Part shown: positions 35,567-44,317 of the stretch, piece after piece | Layout: each line of letters opens with the position of its first letter | Position numbering within the stretch: position 1 is the first letter of the stretch | Assembly (NCBI GenBank): GCA_017559905.1 | Contig: JAFYQF010000012.1 | Span: 124,001 to 188,000 of the forward strand | DNA: 64,000 nucleotides | Source of the DNA: a bacterium | GTDB taxonomy: Bacteria; Cyanobacteriota; Vampirovibrionia; Gastranaerophilales; Gastranaerophilaceae | Direction of reading: 5' to 3' | Program-made: the position numbers and the translations under genes | Notes under the pieces: model-generated | Seen by the model: the letters and a program-made list of their open reading frames with translations, nothing else | Database searches by the model: none | What the model was told of the DNA's origin: nothing

Positions 35567-36388
35567 ATGACAAAGATTTTGGATTGTACAATACGTGATG
35601 GTGGATATCTAAACAATTGGGAATTTTCTGATGAAGAAGTTGGTTCTCTGATTGGTTGTGCAATAAAAAATGGTGTTGAATATTTTGAAATCGGATACCG
35701 TTCGAATAAGTCGGGCAGTAAATTTTTGCGTTGTGAAAATTCTGAAATCTCTCAATTTTTGCAAGCTGGTATCAAATTGCTCGTGATGTTGAATGTGTCT
35801 GATTTTGAGGATAATTTGTTCGAGGAAAATTCTTTTGTAAAAACGGTCCGTGTAGCTTGTCATTCTTGGGAATTGGCAAAGGCAATTGAGATTTGTGAAA
35901 AGTTACTTGATAAAAATTATGAGATTTTTTTGCATTTGATGAATGTTAAGGATTTATCGGAAGAAGATTTTTTTACGCTTGAAAATTGGAATAGAAAATC
36001 TGAAATAATATCTTTATATTTTGCCGATAGTTATGGGTCTTTCTTCAATGAGGATGTCGAATTCTTTTACAAAAAATTGAAAAAATGTGGGTTTGAGAAT
36101 GTTTCGTTCCATGCTCATAATAATTTACAGATGGCGTTTTCGAACTCTCTTAAAGCCATTGAAGTTGGTGCATATAGCGTTGATGCGACCCTTGCTGGGA
36201 AAGGTAGAGGTGGTGGAAATCTCCCTGTAGAAATGATTTTGGCTTATTTGAATAGAGAAAAGCTAAAAGAAATTTTTGAAAATTATTCTGTGGTTTTGGA
36301 TGAAAATTCTTTGAAAGATTTTAAAAATATTATTGGCGGGATTAAAAATATTCATCCGAAAGAGATTGAAGATTTTTTGGCAAGATAA
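35567..36388 (+). CDS. DRE-TIM metallolyase (aldolase family)
   Basis: A 273-residue TIM barrel of the HMG-CoA lyase/4-hydroxy-2-oxovalerate aldolase/citramalate group. It shows LDCTIRDGGYLNNW (the DRE/DRD metal and catalytic loop) at the N-terminus and FHAHNN (metal-binding HxH) near 180, followed by GAYSVDATLAGKGRGGGN. Close homologues called aldolase-catalytic-domain proteins often lie with aromatic or polysaccharide genes; here aroK and aroB follow. The exact substrate is not known. The start is placed at 35567 from the TIM-barrel N-terminus; a TTG at 35549 would add six residues. Confidence 0.7.
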   Translation: MTKILDCTIRDGGYLNNWEFSDEEVGSLIGCAIKNGVEYFEIGYRSNKSGSKFLRCENSEISQFLQAGIKLLVMLNVSDFEDNLFEENSFVKTVRVACHSWELAKAIEICEKLLDKNYEIFLHLMNVKDLSEEDFFTLENWNRKSEIISLYFADSYGSFFNEDVEFFYKKLKKCGFENVSFHAHNNLQMAFSNSLKAIEVGAYSVDATLAGKGRGGGNLPVEMILAYLNREKLKEIFENYSVVLDENSLKDFKNIIGGIKNIHPKEIEDFLAR

Positions 36389-36405
36389 ATTTTTTATTGT
36401 AAAAT
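36377..36405 (+). promoter_or_regulatory. aroK promoter, leaderless type
   Basis: TTGGCA (36377-36382, inside the end of the aldolase gene), a 17-bp spacer, TAAAAT (36400-36405), then 6 T residues and the aroK ATG. No ribosome site exists between. Confidence 0.55.
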
Positions 36406-36411
36406 TTTTTT

Positions 36412-36921
36412 ATGGATAAAAATATCACTTTAATTGGTATGATGGGCAGTGGTAAAACTACTGTAGCAAAAGAATTAGCAACAAAGTTGTCTGATTTTAG
36501 GTTGGTTGATATTGATGCTGAAATTGAAAAAAGTTCAGGCAAAAAAATTTCTGATATTTTTCTAAAGTATGGTGAATCACGTTTCAGAGAAATGGAAAGT
36601 GCAAAAATTAGGACTTTTTTGCGAAATGAAAACCAAATAATTTCTGCTGGCGGTGGAGCGTTTGAAAACCCTGATAATAGAAGACTTTTTCTTGAAAATT
36701 CTACTGTACTTTTCTTAAAAGCGTCTGCTGAAACTATTTACGAAAGAATAAAAAATGAATCTCATCGACCTTTGTTGAAGAAAAATTTTTCTGTAGAAAA
36801 GATTTCTAATATTCTTTTGCTTCGTGAAAAAAATTACGCAAAAGCCCATTATATAATTGACACAGATGGAAAATCTCCATATAATATCGTTGAAGAAATT
36901 CTTGGAGTTTTGAATGTTTGA
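36412..36921 (+). CDS. aroK: Shikimate kinase
   Basis: A 169-residue NMP-kinase-fold enzyme phosphorylating shikimate in the chorismate pathway. It has the P-loop GMMGSGKTT (8-16), D34 in DIDAEIE (shikimate binding), RFRE (R58) and GGGAF (80-84), followed by the LID region with RPLL. Length is normal. The aroB start codon overlaps the end of aroK by 8 bp (36914), implying translational coupling. Confidence 0.95.
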   Translation: MDKNITLIGMMGSGKTTVAKELATKLSDFRLVDIDAEIEKSSGKKISDIFLKYGESRFREMESAKIRTFLRNENQIISAGGGAFENPDNRRLFLENSTVLFLKASAETIYERIKNESHRPLLKKNFSVEKISNILLLREKNYAKAHYIIDTDGKSPYNIVEEILGVLNV

Positions 36922-37993
36922 ACTTTTAGTAAAAATTAGTGGTGGTGAAAGCTATTATCCGATAGTTGTTAAAAATAATCCTATCGAAAATTTGCGTGAG
37001 GAAATTTTTGAAATTATTGGTAAGAAAAATTACCTTGTTGTTATCAGTGAAAAAGTTTTCAAGTTATATGGAAAAATTTTGAGATTTCCAAAGAATAATT
37101 TGTTTATTTTGAAAGATGGCGAAAAAGAGAAAAATTTCAAAACTTATAAAAAAATACTAGAAAAAGCTTTAAAATTACGTCTTACACGTAGTGACTGTAT
37201 AATTGCTGTTGGTGGTGGCGTTTGTGGCGATATCGCAGGTTTTGCAGCATCTACATATATGAGAGGAATAAATTTAATCCAAATCCCGACTACTTTGTTA
37301 GCTTGTGTTGACAGTTCTGTTGGTGGCAAGACTGGAATTGATACGGCTTTTGGTAAAAATTTGGTAGGCTCTTTTTATCAGCCTAGTGTTGTTTTAATAA
37401 ATACAAACTTTTTGAAAACACTTGATGAACGTCAATTTAAGACTGGTATGGGTGAAGTAGTTAAGTATGCGTTTATTGAAAAATCGTGCAAGTGTGAGGA
37501 AGAATTTAACCTGATAAACTTTTTGTCTTTGAATTCCGACAGAATACTAGCTAGAGAAAACGATGTTTTGAAAGAATTAATCAGAATGTGTATTAGCTTG
37601 AAGATTTCTGTGGTGGAAAAGGATGAAAAAGAGGGCGGATTAAGAAAAATTTTGAATTTTGGTCACACTTACGCTCATGCAGTTGAAAATCTAACCAAAT
37701 ATGAAAAATATACTCACGGTGAAGCTGTGGTAAAAGGTATTGAATTTGCGTTTGAATTTGCTCAAAAGAGGGGCTTGATTGTTGAAAGTTACAAGTTTAT
37801 CGCCTATGATTTGATGAGAAAATATAATTTTAAAAATATTCCGAATTTTGATATTAAAAAAATTGTTAATGTAATGAAATTGGATAAAAAAGCTGAAGCC
37901 GATAGTATTGTATTTATTTTACCTGTTGAATGTGCAGAGGTTCAAGAATATAGGCTTTTTGATGAAGATGTTTTTAAATATTTTGATAAGTAA
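36914..37993 (+). CDS. aroB: 3-dehydroquinate synthase
   Basis: A 359-residue NAD-dependent, zinc enzyme converting DAHP to dehydroquinate. It has the GGGVCGDIAGFAASTYMRG motif near 96-114 (nucleotide site), QIPTTLLACVDSSVGGKTGID, the FGHTYAHAVE zinc ligands near 250 and HGEAVVKG. Ending KYFDK. It overlaps aroK, and together they give two consecutive shikimate-pathway steps. Confidence 0.96.
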   Translation: MFELLVKISGGESYYPIVVKNNPIENLREEIFEIIGKKNYLVVISEKVFKLYGKILRFPKNNLFILKDGEKEKNFKTYKKILEKALKLRLTRSDCIIAVGGGVCGDIAGFAASTYMRGINLIQIPTTLLACVDSSVGGKTGIDTAFGKNLVGSFYQPSVVLINTNFLKTLDERQFKTGMGEVVKYAFIEKSCKCEEEFNLINFLSLNSDRILARENDVLKELIRMCISLKISVVEKDEKEGGLRKILNFGHTYAHAVENLTKYEKYTHGEAVVKGIEFAFEFAQKRGLIVESYKFIAYDLMRKYNFKNIPNFDIKKIVNVMKLDKKAEADSIVFILPVECAEVQEYRLFDEDVFKYFDK

Positions 37994-38019
37994 AGGCAAT
38001 TCCCTTTTGCTACTTATTA

Positions 38020-38028
38020 TGGTATAAT
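38020..38028 (+). promoter_or_regulatory. Extended -10 promoter of ctpA
   Basis: TGG-TATAAT (38020-38028). The ATG lies 110 nt downstream, giving a long leader that contains the repeats at 38050-38105. Confidence 0.45.
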
Positions 38029-38049
38029 TTTTTTGGAACTTGCAGTTTT

Positions 38050-38105
38050 TTGTGCAACAAAATTGAAAATATTTCGTCATTTAAAATTGAAGTTGTGCAA
38101 CAAAA
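38050..38105 (+). repeat. 13-bp direct repeat, operator-like, in the ctpA leader
   Basis: TTGTGCAACAAAA occurs at 38050-38062 and 38093-38105, with start-to-start distance 43 bp (about four helical turns). Each copy contains a TTGT-N3-ACAA dyad. This is a plausible binding-site pair for a regulator, or an RNA-level element, in the ctpA leader. Confidence 0.4.
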
Positions 38106-38138
38106 GATTGTAAGTTATTTGGAGGAAATAGTTAAAGA

Positions 38139-39359
38139 ATGAGAAACCTTATGAGAAAAAGCTTTATATTTTTAGGTGTGTTTTTATTATTGTTTGGATG
38201 TATCATCAGAGATAATGTATTTGCATATACACCAGTAGAATTGTATGACAATGTATGGCGTTTGGTTAATATGAAATTTGTGGACCAAACAAACAACCAC
38301 CAAGATTGGCAAAAATGGCGTCACAAATATGACAAATATATTAAAACAAATGAAGATGCTTATGTTGCAATCAATACAATGGTAGCGAGTTTGAACGATC
38401 CATATACAAAATTCCTTGATCCAAGAGAATTTGCAGAAGAAACAAGTTCTATTAAGGGTTCTTTGAAGGGTATTGGTATCCAAATTGGTGTAAAAGATGG
38501 CAAATTGATGGTTATTGCACCGATTGAAGATACACCTGCAGAAAGAGCTGGGCTTCTTGCAGATGACGAAATCCTTGAAATTGATGGAGTTTCAACAAAA
38601 GGTATAACAGTAGATAAGGCCGCAGACAAAATTCGTGGTAAAGAAGGTACTCAAGTAACTTTGCTTATCAAACGTAAAGATATGGAGCCTAAATCTTATA
38701 CAATTACGCGTGCAGAGATTGAAGTTAAGTCAATTTCTCAAAAAACACCGTTTGATATGAAAGTTCCTGACAATATTTCTTATATTAGATTGAGTTCTTT
38801 TATTAGTCGTAATGCTGCGTCTGAATTCAGAGCAATACTAGAACAAGGACAAGACAAAAAAGGTATAATTGTAGACTTGCGTTCAAATCCAGGAGGCTTG
38901 TTAAGCAATGCGATTTATATTTCTGATATGTTTCTTGATGGTGGAACGATTGTTTCTACAGTAGATAGGGACGGTTACAAAGAAACTTCAAGAGCAAGCC
39001 GTGGAGTAGTTACTAAAAAACCTGTTGTCGTAATTATTAACAAAGGTTCAGCGTCTGCAAGTGAAATCTTTTCGGGTGCTATGAAAGACAACCAAAGAGC
39101 AATCATTGTTGGTGAACAATCTTTTGGTAAAGGTTTAGTTCAAGAGATTAATAAGTTGCCTTATGAATCAGGTGTGAATATTACTATCCAAAAATACCTA
39201 ACTCCAAACGGTACTGATATTAATAAAAAAGGTATTACTCCTGATATCGTGGTTGAACTAAAAGAAGAAGATATCAAAAACAAAAGAGATGTTCAGTTAG
39301 AAAAAGCGATTCAGGTACTAAACCAAATGATTAGTGGCAAAAGTATTGCAATATACTAA
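38139..39359 (+). CDS. ctpA: C-terminal processing peptidase (S41, CtpA type)
   Basis: A 406-residue secreted serine protease. Its hydrophobic N-terminus (about 8-22) is followed by a Cys in LFGC and by VFA near 30; both a lipobox-like and an SPase I site are possible. A PDZ domain (about 108-190, GIGIQIG...GLLADDEILEIDG) precedes the S41 catalytic core with GSASASEIF near 303-311 (Ser) and the SFGKG lysine near 330. Such proteases degrade or trim periplasmic proteins and cut cell-wall hydrolase regulators. The downstream terminator at 39381 ends it. Confidence 0.9.
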   Translation: MRNLMRKSFIFLGVFLLLFGCIIRDNVFAYTPVELYDNVWRLVNMKFVDQTNNHQDWQKWRHKYDKYIKTNEDAYVAINTMVASLNDPYTKFLDPREFAEETSSIKGSLKGIGIQIGVKDGKLMVIAPIEDTPAERAGLLADDEILEIDGVSTKGITVDKAADKIRGKEGTQVTLLIKRKDMEPKSYTITRAEIEVKSISQKTPFDMKVPDNISYIRLSSFISRNAASEFRAILEQGQDKKGIIVDLRSNPGGLLSNAIYISDMFLDGGTIVSTVDRDGYKETSRASRGVVTKKPVVVIINKGSASASEIFSGAMKDNQRAIIVGEQSFGKGLVQEINKLPYESGVNITIQKYLTPNGTDINKKGITPDIVVELKEEDIKNKRDVQLEKAIQVLNQMISGKSIAIY

Positions 39360-39380
39360 AAAATAAATTTAATAACACAT

Positions 39381-39414
39381 AAAAGCCCTCTTGGTTGTCC
39401 AAAGAGGGCTTTTC
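39381..39414. terminator. Bidirectional terminator
   Basis: AAAAGCCCTCTT pairs with AAGAGGGCTTTT, with flanking A/T runs. It lies between ctpA and the converging small gene. Confidence 0.85.
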
Positions 39415-39434
39415 AATTCTTTTACTTTTCTAAT

Positions 39435-39794
39435 CTAAACGTACTGGTCATCATCTTTGTTGCCAAAAGCTTTCGATTTGCCAAAGAATTTTGGCATTGG
39501 AATTCTTTTGTTCTCTACGTATTTGCTTTCTGCTAATTCTTGTTGGCTGTCGGCAAGTTGCATTCTTCCATAGTCTTCGTAAATTAGTTTTCCATTGTCT
39601 TCAACGCTCACTAGTCTTACAGATTTTTCATCTACTGGAACATAATTTGCGTGTTTGGTGAAGATGCTTGCTCTGCGTTCTATTTCTTGAAAATCAATGT
39701 TGTCTAGGTTTAATTCCGCTAACTCATTAATTTTTTCCACAGAAGTAACAGAGTCTACTTTGACGATCTTGCCATTGTCGGGGTTAAATGACAT
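39435..39794 (-). CDS. Hypothetical small protein
   Basis: A 119-residue soluble, highly charged protein, unrecognised, starting MSFNPDNGKIVKV. No signal peptide. It has mixed helical segments (VEKINELAELNLDNIDF) and an acidic end. GGAAGGA lies 8 nt before the ATG. Confidence 0.5.
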   Translation of the reverse strand: MSFNPDNGKIVKVDSVTSVEKINELAELNLDNIDFQEIERRASIFTKHANYVPVDEKSVRLVSVEDNGKLIYEDYGRMQLADSQQELAESKYVENKRIPMPKFFGKSKAFGNKDDDQYV

Positions 39795-39973
39795 GATAGT
39801 ATCCTTCCTATAAGTTACTTACTACTTATATACCCATTTACGTCAAAAAAATCTATAAACTTTAATTTTTTTTTTAATCTTTTCATGTGTAACTAGCCTA
39901 AAAACCTTTGAAAATACTGTATTTGGCGGAAATGGATATTATTAAGATATATTAAGGATATCTTCTTGATTAT

Positions 39974-40048
39974 GAAAAAAAAGCCGTCTTTAATAAGAAC
40001 GGCTACCAGACTTGGGGAGGAGGTACGAAAAACAAAAGTTTTTCGTAT
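39974..40048 (-). ncRNA. Candidate small RNA: two hairpins flanking a C-rich strand
   Basis: Read on the minus strand: a 10-bp stem (TACGAAAAAC with GTTTTTCGTA, 4-nt loop; 40047-40024), then an unpaired stretch containing CCTCCTCCCC, then a terminator hairpin (AGCCGT with ACGGCT, 40004-39982) ending in eight T. The CCUCC run is complementary to a Shine-Dalgarno core, and the layout recalls cyanobacterial Yfr1. Promoter not certain; a TATAAA box near 40085-40090 on the minus strand has a weak -35. It may instead be just the terminator of the U32 gene. The rest of the gap 39795-40158 shows two more inverted repeats (39944-39964, 40101-40122). Confidence 0.4.
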
Positions 40049-40158
40049 CTATATTTTTTAGTACGGTTCAAATAGAAAAAATATTTTATAAATAGTTTAA
40101 ATATCCTCTAAATAGAGGATATGTTGCTGAATAAAATTGCAGTTTTCCAATTAGAGCT

Positions 40159-41985
40159 TTATTCTTGGATAATCATTTCACAATTTTTGCAATCAAAATT
40201 AAGGGTATATTTTTTACCTTTTTCATCAATGAGGAAAAGTTTTTTGTTGCTTTTACACAAATCGAATGCAAATTTTAGGCAATGTTTTGTTCGCATTAGG
40301 GCTTTATTTTTGTAATTTTTAGTTTTTTCTGGAGCGAATTCTGTTATTTGGCATTCGCATTTTTCATAAAATTCTTTTGCAGTGTTGTTTAGCACGTTAG
40401 CACGGTAATCATAAACCTTTAGTGGAAATTTTGCATAATTCAAATCTGTTTGGGCAAGGCGTTTATATTGGTTTTTACGTGTTGTTTCCAATTGTTCTAG
40501 GATATTTCTTCTGATTTCATTTATTGCTGAAATAGGCATGAAATCTACGTTGCCAGTGATGTTTATGGCGTTTGTGTAAAAATTACTTTCTCCAGTTTTA
40601 GCAAGTTGTACTTTGAATGTAGAGTTCATCTTTTCTGGATTTTTGGCAGGTTCGGTCTTTTCAATATTAAGGCTAACTGTTGTGCCGTCACTGTCAGTAG
40701 CTGTTAAAATGTTGTCTTTATAATCAAAGTCGACTTTTAATCTTCGTTTTGTTTTTGAGTTTTCAAGTTCTTTTTCAAAGTTGTAATCAACATTGCGGTA
40801 AATAACTGTTCCTATTTGAATTTTTCCCATATTGTTAGGGTAAATTTTGTCGTTTTCGATTTTGTTAACAAGGCAACCTGTCAAATCTTCTCCTACAAAA
40901 TAACAAAGTCCGTCTTGTGGATTTAGTTTTGCGCCTTTTATTGAGAAGAAGTTTTTGCCTATCTTGTCAACTTTTCCGATTTTTTCACCCAAAGATTTTG
41001 GAGTGTTGAAGTTGTAAATGTTTTTGTTTCTGTCTTTGCGAGGAGAATCTGTATTTGTTCCTGTTGAAGTCAAGAAATAGTCCGTAAATCCACGGTTGAA
41101 GCTTTTGTTAGCGTTAGGCTCAAAATCAAGGAAGATTTCACCAGAAGATGTCTTTTGTGCAAGCTTGTCAATCTCTTTCCTATAAAATGCTACGACATTC
41201 TTAACATAAGAAATATCTTTTAGTCTGCCTTCGATTTTGAAAGATTTTACTCCCGCATTAATTAGTTTTTCAAGATGTTTTGAGGCATTAAAGTCTTTCA
41301 AACTCAATAAATGTTTGTCTTTTGCGTAAATTTTGCCGTCTTCGTCAATTAGTGTGTATTTTTTTCGGCAAGGTTGAGCGCACTCACCTCTGTTTGCAGA
41401 ACGATTGCCGATTGATTCGCTCAAATAGCACTGTCCACTATAAGATACGCATAGCGCTCCGTGAACGAATGTTTCTATCTCCATTTCAGAGTTAAAATCA
41501 TTGTTTTTGACTGCTTTGCAGATTTCTTCAATTTTTTCTAGCGAAACTTCTCTTGCAAGAATTACCCTTTTTACACCCATGTTTTGGAAAAATAAAACTT
41601 TTTCTAGTGTGCGGTTGTCGCATTGCGTGCTGGCATGGATTTCTATTGGTGGGAGTTTGCCTTTGATTGCGTAATCAAAAATTCCCATATCTTGCACAAT
41701 GATTGCGTCTACTCCAATTTTGTAAAGCTCGTTTATTAATTCGATTGATTTTTCAAGTTCTTCATCCGTTAAAATAGTGTTTAATGTGACGTGAATTTTT
41801 ACGTTGAAAAGGTGTGCGTATTCAACGATTTCTTTAATGTCTTCAATATTGTTTGAAGCATTCTGTCTTGCACCAAATTTGTTCGCACCAATGTAGATTG
41901 CATCTGCGCCTGAATTTATTGCGGCGATTGCTGTTTCTTTGTCTTTTGCGGGTGCTAATAATTCAACGGTTCTGTTAAGTTTCAT
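40159..41985 (-). CDS. Peptidase U32 family (RlhA/TrhP-like) protein
   Basis: A 608-residue protein of the collagenase-like U32 family. N-terminal TIM-barrel half (VELLAPAKDKETAIAAI, GADAIYIG) followed by the invariant Cys cluster ALC.SYSGQC...RSANRGECAQPC near 170-205 and the FKIEGR signature near 258. Family members with these cysteines hydroxylate rRNA (RlhA) or tRNA (TrhP) with a prephenate-linked cofactor, and some carry Fe-S. A C-terminal extension (about 380-600) has OB-like beta segments. There is no Shine-Dalgarno; TATAAT ends 6 nt before the ATG on this strand. Confidence 0.85.
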   Translation of the reverse strand: MKLNRTVELLAPAKDKETAIAAINSGADAIYIGANKFGARQNASNNIEDIKEIVEYAHLFNVKIHVTLNTILTDEELEKSIELINELYKIGVDAIIVQDMGIFDYAIKGKLPPIEIHASTQCDNRTLEKVLFFQNMGVKRVILAREVSLEKIEEICKAVKNNDFNSEMEIETFVHGALCVSYSGQCYLSESIGNRSANRGECAQPCRKKYTLIDEDGKIYAKDKHLLSLKDFNASKHLEKLINAGVKSFKIEGRLKDISYVKNVVAFYRKEIDKLAQKTSSGEIFLDFEPNANKSFNRGFTDYFLTSTGTNTDSPRKDRNKNIYNFNTPKSLGEKIGKVDKIGKNFFSIKGAKLNPQDGLCYFVGEDLTGCLVNKIENDKIYPNNMGKIQIGTVIYRNVDYNFEKELENSKTKRRLKVDFDYKDNILTATDSDGTTVSLNIEKTEPAKNPEKMNSTFKVQLAKTGESNFYTNAINITGNVDFMPISAINEIRRNILEQLETTRKNQYKRLAQTDLNYAKFPLKVYDYRANVLNNTAKEFYEKCECQITEFAPEKTKNYKNKALMRTKHCLKFAFDLCKSNKKLFLIDEKGKKYTLNFDCKNCEMIIQE

Positions 41986-41991
41986 AAACAG

Positions 41992-41997
41992 ATTATA
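41992..41997 (-). promoter_or_regulatory. -10 box of U32 gene, leaderless type
   Basis: On the minus strand TATAAT is followed by 6 nt (CTGTTT) and the ATG at 41985, as with several other genes here. No convincing -35 is seen. Confidence 0.4.
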
Positions 41998-42063
41998 ATA
42001 TAAAATAGCAAAATATTTTACTTTTTAATTTAATATAACAAAGTACAATTTTAGGAATGTTTT

Positions 42064-42390
42064 ATGCAGGTTCAACCTATAAAAATCTATAACAGCAACG
42101 TATCAAGAAATTCTAGTTTTGCTTTTAAAGGTGATGATGATAGAAAAGAATCAAAATTAGAAAAATTCATTGATGATATTGATGATATGCCACCATTAGC
42201 TGTTGCAGCAGGTACTTCTGTAATTTGGTTTGCGCTTGGTTTAGCGTTAGACAAGCTTACTGGTATGGTTTTTAAATCAATGAAACAACCTATTACAAAA
42301 TCTTCACTTATTATTAATGGTGTGTTTGCCCTTGCAATGGGAGCTTTTTCTTATTTCGGTGCTAAAAATTTAGACAAAGATGATGATTGA
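42064..42390 (+). CDS. Small two-helix membrane protein with N-terminal SFxG motif
   Basis: A 108-residue protein, unrecognised. After the N-terminal tag (NSSFAFKGDDD near 16-26) it has an acidic linker and two hydrophobic helices (PLAVAAGTSVIWFALGLAL near 44-62 and GVFALAMGAFSYFGA near 86-100), ending in acidic residues. AGGA lies seven nt before the ATG. It ends in its own bidirectional terminator. Confidence 0.5.
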   Translation: MQVQPIKIYNSNVSRNSSFAFKGDDDRKESKLEKFIDDIDDMPPLAVAAGTSVIWFALGLALDKLTGMVFKSMKQPITKSSLIINGVFALAMGAFSYFGAKNLDKDDD

Positions 42391-42410
42391 TTTTTAAAAA
42401 AATATACAAA

Positions 42411-42450
42411 AAAGAGCTAATAAGAAATTTAACTTATTAGCTCTTTTTAA
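42411..42450. terminator. Bidirectional terminator
   Basis: AAAGAGCTAATAAG (42411-42424) pairs perfectly with CTTATTAGCTCTTT (42433-42446), with A and T runs at both ends. Confidence 0.85.
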
Positions 42451-42454
42451 TTTA

Positions 42455-44317
42455 TTAAATACTTGTGGAAAGTGATGGTGCGATAGTAATGAATTGTCTA
42501 ACCAAATCGCTGTCCCATTGAGTTCCGGCGCCCATTTTTAGAATTTCGCAGGCTCTGTCAACTCCAAGTCCTTTTCTGTAAGGTCTATCTGAAATTAGTG
42601 CGTGATAAGCATCTGCTACTGCTACAATTCTTGCAGATAGAGGAATTTCTTCCCCTTTGAGTTTTTCAGGATAACCTGTGCCGTCATAGTGTTCGTGGTG
42701 ATATTTAACCATAGGTATCAAATCACGCAATGCTTCGTTAGGCTCAAGCACTTTCTCTGCGCCGATTACTGGGTGTTGTTTCATGATTTCCCATTCTTCG
42801 TCAGAAAGATGTGATGGTTTTTTCAAAACGTTTTCTGGGATGCCTATTTTGCCGACATCGTGAAGTAATGCACCTAATTTAATTCTTTGAACTTCATCTT
42901 CAGGAAGATTGATTGCACGTGCAAGTGCTTCTGAATATCTTGAAACAGAAGTTGAGTGACCTTTTGTGTATGGATCTTTTGCATCAATTGCACCTGCCAA
43001 TGATGTTACCATTTCCATCAAATGGTTGTGAGAGCTGATTTGTTCGTTGTTGAATTTGTGAACAAGTTCTTCTTCAAAATTTATACCCATTTGAGCGTGA
43101 CGTTTGGCAAGAACTTCTGCAAATGAATTTAAGCTATCATCACTCCAGAAGTTATAATCGCTACTGCTTATGATTGCAGACATTCCTTCTTTGTAGCCTT
43201 TTGCTTGTGAGATATACATAGCTTGTTCTGCTAAAACAAGAAGTTTTTCTTGATTTTCTGTGCAATCAGGATAAGTTGAGATACCCACAGAAACTTTTAC
43301 GGGACCAACGTCATCTACAAAACAACAAGATAATGTATATGTTATGTATTCTGCTAAATATTTTGCGTCTGCAGTGTTTGTGTCCGGAAGAATTATGGCA
43401 ATCTCATCTCCGCCATAACGTCCAGCTTTGTCGTTGTTCCTGATGTTTTGTTTAACTTTGTCTGCTAAAAGCCTGATAACTTCGTCACCTTTTGCGTGTC
43501 CAAGTTCTCTGTTGATTTTTGAAATATTATTTACATCCATCATTATTATCGACAAATGTGTTTTGTTATCTTTAGCTCGTTGAAGTTCTGTTGTCAAAAC
43601 TTCTTGGAAACCTCTGTGATTGTACAATGATGTGAGTGTGTCAGTGTTGTCGTATTTATTAGCTTTTTCTTGCAAGTTAAGGTTGTGAATAAACATTGCA
43701 GAATAATTTGCTATAAATGATAACAAGCCTGTTTCGTTTTCATTAACATTCATGCCGATAATCATTACACCTAAACATTGGTTTACTGAAACCAATGGTA
43801 AAATATAGGTTGATGATTCTTGTAAATAAGGAATGTTTAAAAACTTGTTGTCTTCACGAAGAATTGCTGTTGAATGCTTGAAACTCTCAACAACAGGGTT
43901 CATATCATCAGACATGAAAATTTTTGATGAATATGTGCTTCCAAGTTTGTTTTGGAGTTTTAAATTTATGCAATTTGATTTTTCATGAAATAAACCAAAT
44001 GCAGTGTATGCACAATTCATTTTTTCAGTGAATACATTGTGAAGTACGTTGAACAAATCAGTTGACGAACTTTTGCCAGATAATGATTTGTTCAAGTCGT
44101 TAACAAATCCTACAAAGTCAAGTGATTTTGGTGTAATTGTATTGCTTAAATATCCGCTGTACAATTTGTTGTTGGTCTTTTGGGTGTTGAAGTTGTTTAT
44201 ACGTGCAACAATTCCGCTATCGGCGATAGGGTTCGTTGCCCTGCCAACAGTAGGTTTCGTTACTTTAGGTTTAGTAACCTTTGTATTTTCTTTATTAACC
44301 TGCTTACTTTTTTCCAT
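42455..44317 (-). CDS. GAF-GGDEF-HD-GYP c-di-GMP turnover protein
   Basis: A 620-residue bifunctional enzyme candidate. A basic Thr/Lys-rich N-terminal 60 residues precede a GAF-like sensor (about 70-215), then a GGDEF diguanylate cyclase domain with YGGDEIAI near residue 300. An I-site RxxD (RNND) lies five residues upstream of GGDE, so product inhibition is likely. The C-terminal HD-GYP phosphodiesterase has HDVGKIGIP near 481 and HHEHYDGTGYP near 535-546, both intact. It could make or break cyclic di-GMP, which usually sets motility versus attachment. It sits upstream of an ncRNA and dapF, in the opposite orientation. Confidence 0.9.
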   Translation of the reverse strand: MEKSKQVNKENTKVTKPKVTKPTVGRATNPIADSGIVARINNFNTQKTNNKLYSGYLSNTITPKSLDFVGFVNDLNKSLSGKSSSTDLFNVLHNVFTEKMNCAYTAFGLFHEKSNCINLKLQNKLGSTYSSKIFMSDDMNPVVESFKHSTAILREDNKFLNIPYLQESSTYILPLVSVNQCLGVMIIGMNVNENETGLLSFIANYSAMFIHNLNLQEKANKYDNTDTLTSLYNHRGFQEVLTTELQRAKDNKTHLSIIMMDVNNISKINRELGHAKGDEVIRLLADKVKQNIRNNDKAGRYGGDEIAIILPDTNTADAKYLAEYITYTLSCCFVDDVGPVKVSVGISTYPDCTENQEKLLVLAEQAMYISQAKGYKEGMSAIISSSDYNFWSDDSLNSFAEVLAKRHAQMGINFEEELVHKFNNEQISSHNHLMEMVTSLAGAIDAKDPYTKGHSTSVSRYSEALARAINLPEDEVQRIKLGALLHDVGKIGIPENVLKKPSHLSDEEWEIMKQHPVIGAEKVLEPNEALRDLIPMVKYHHEHYDGTGYPEKLKGEEIPLSARIVAVADAYHALISDRPYRKGLGVDRACEILKMGAGTQWDSDLVRQFITIAPSLSTSI

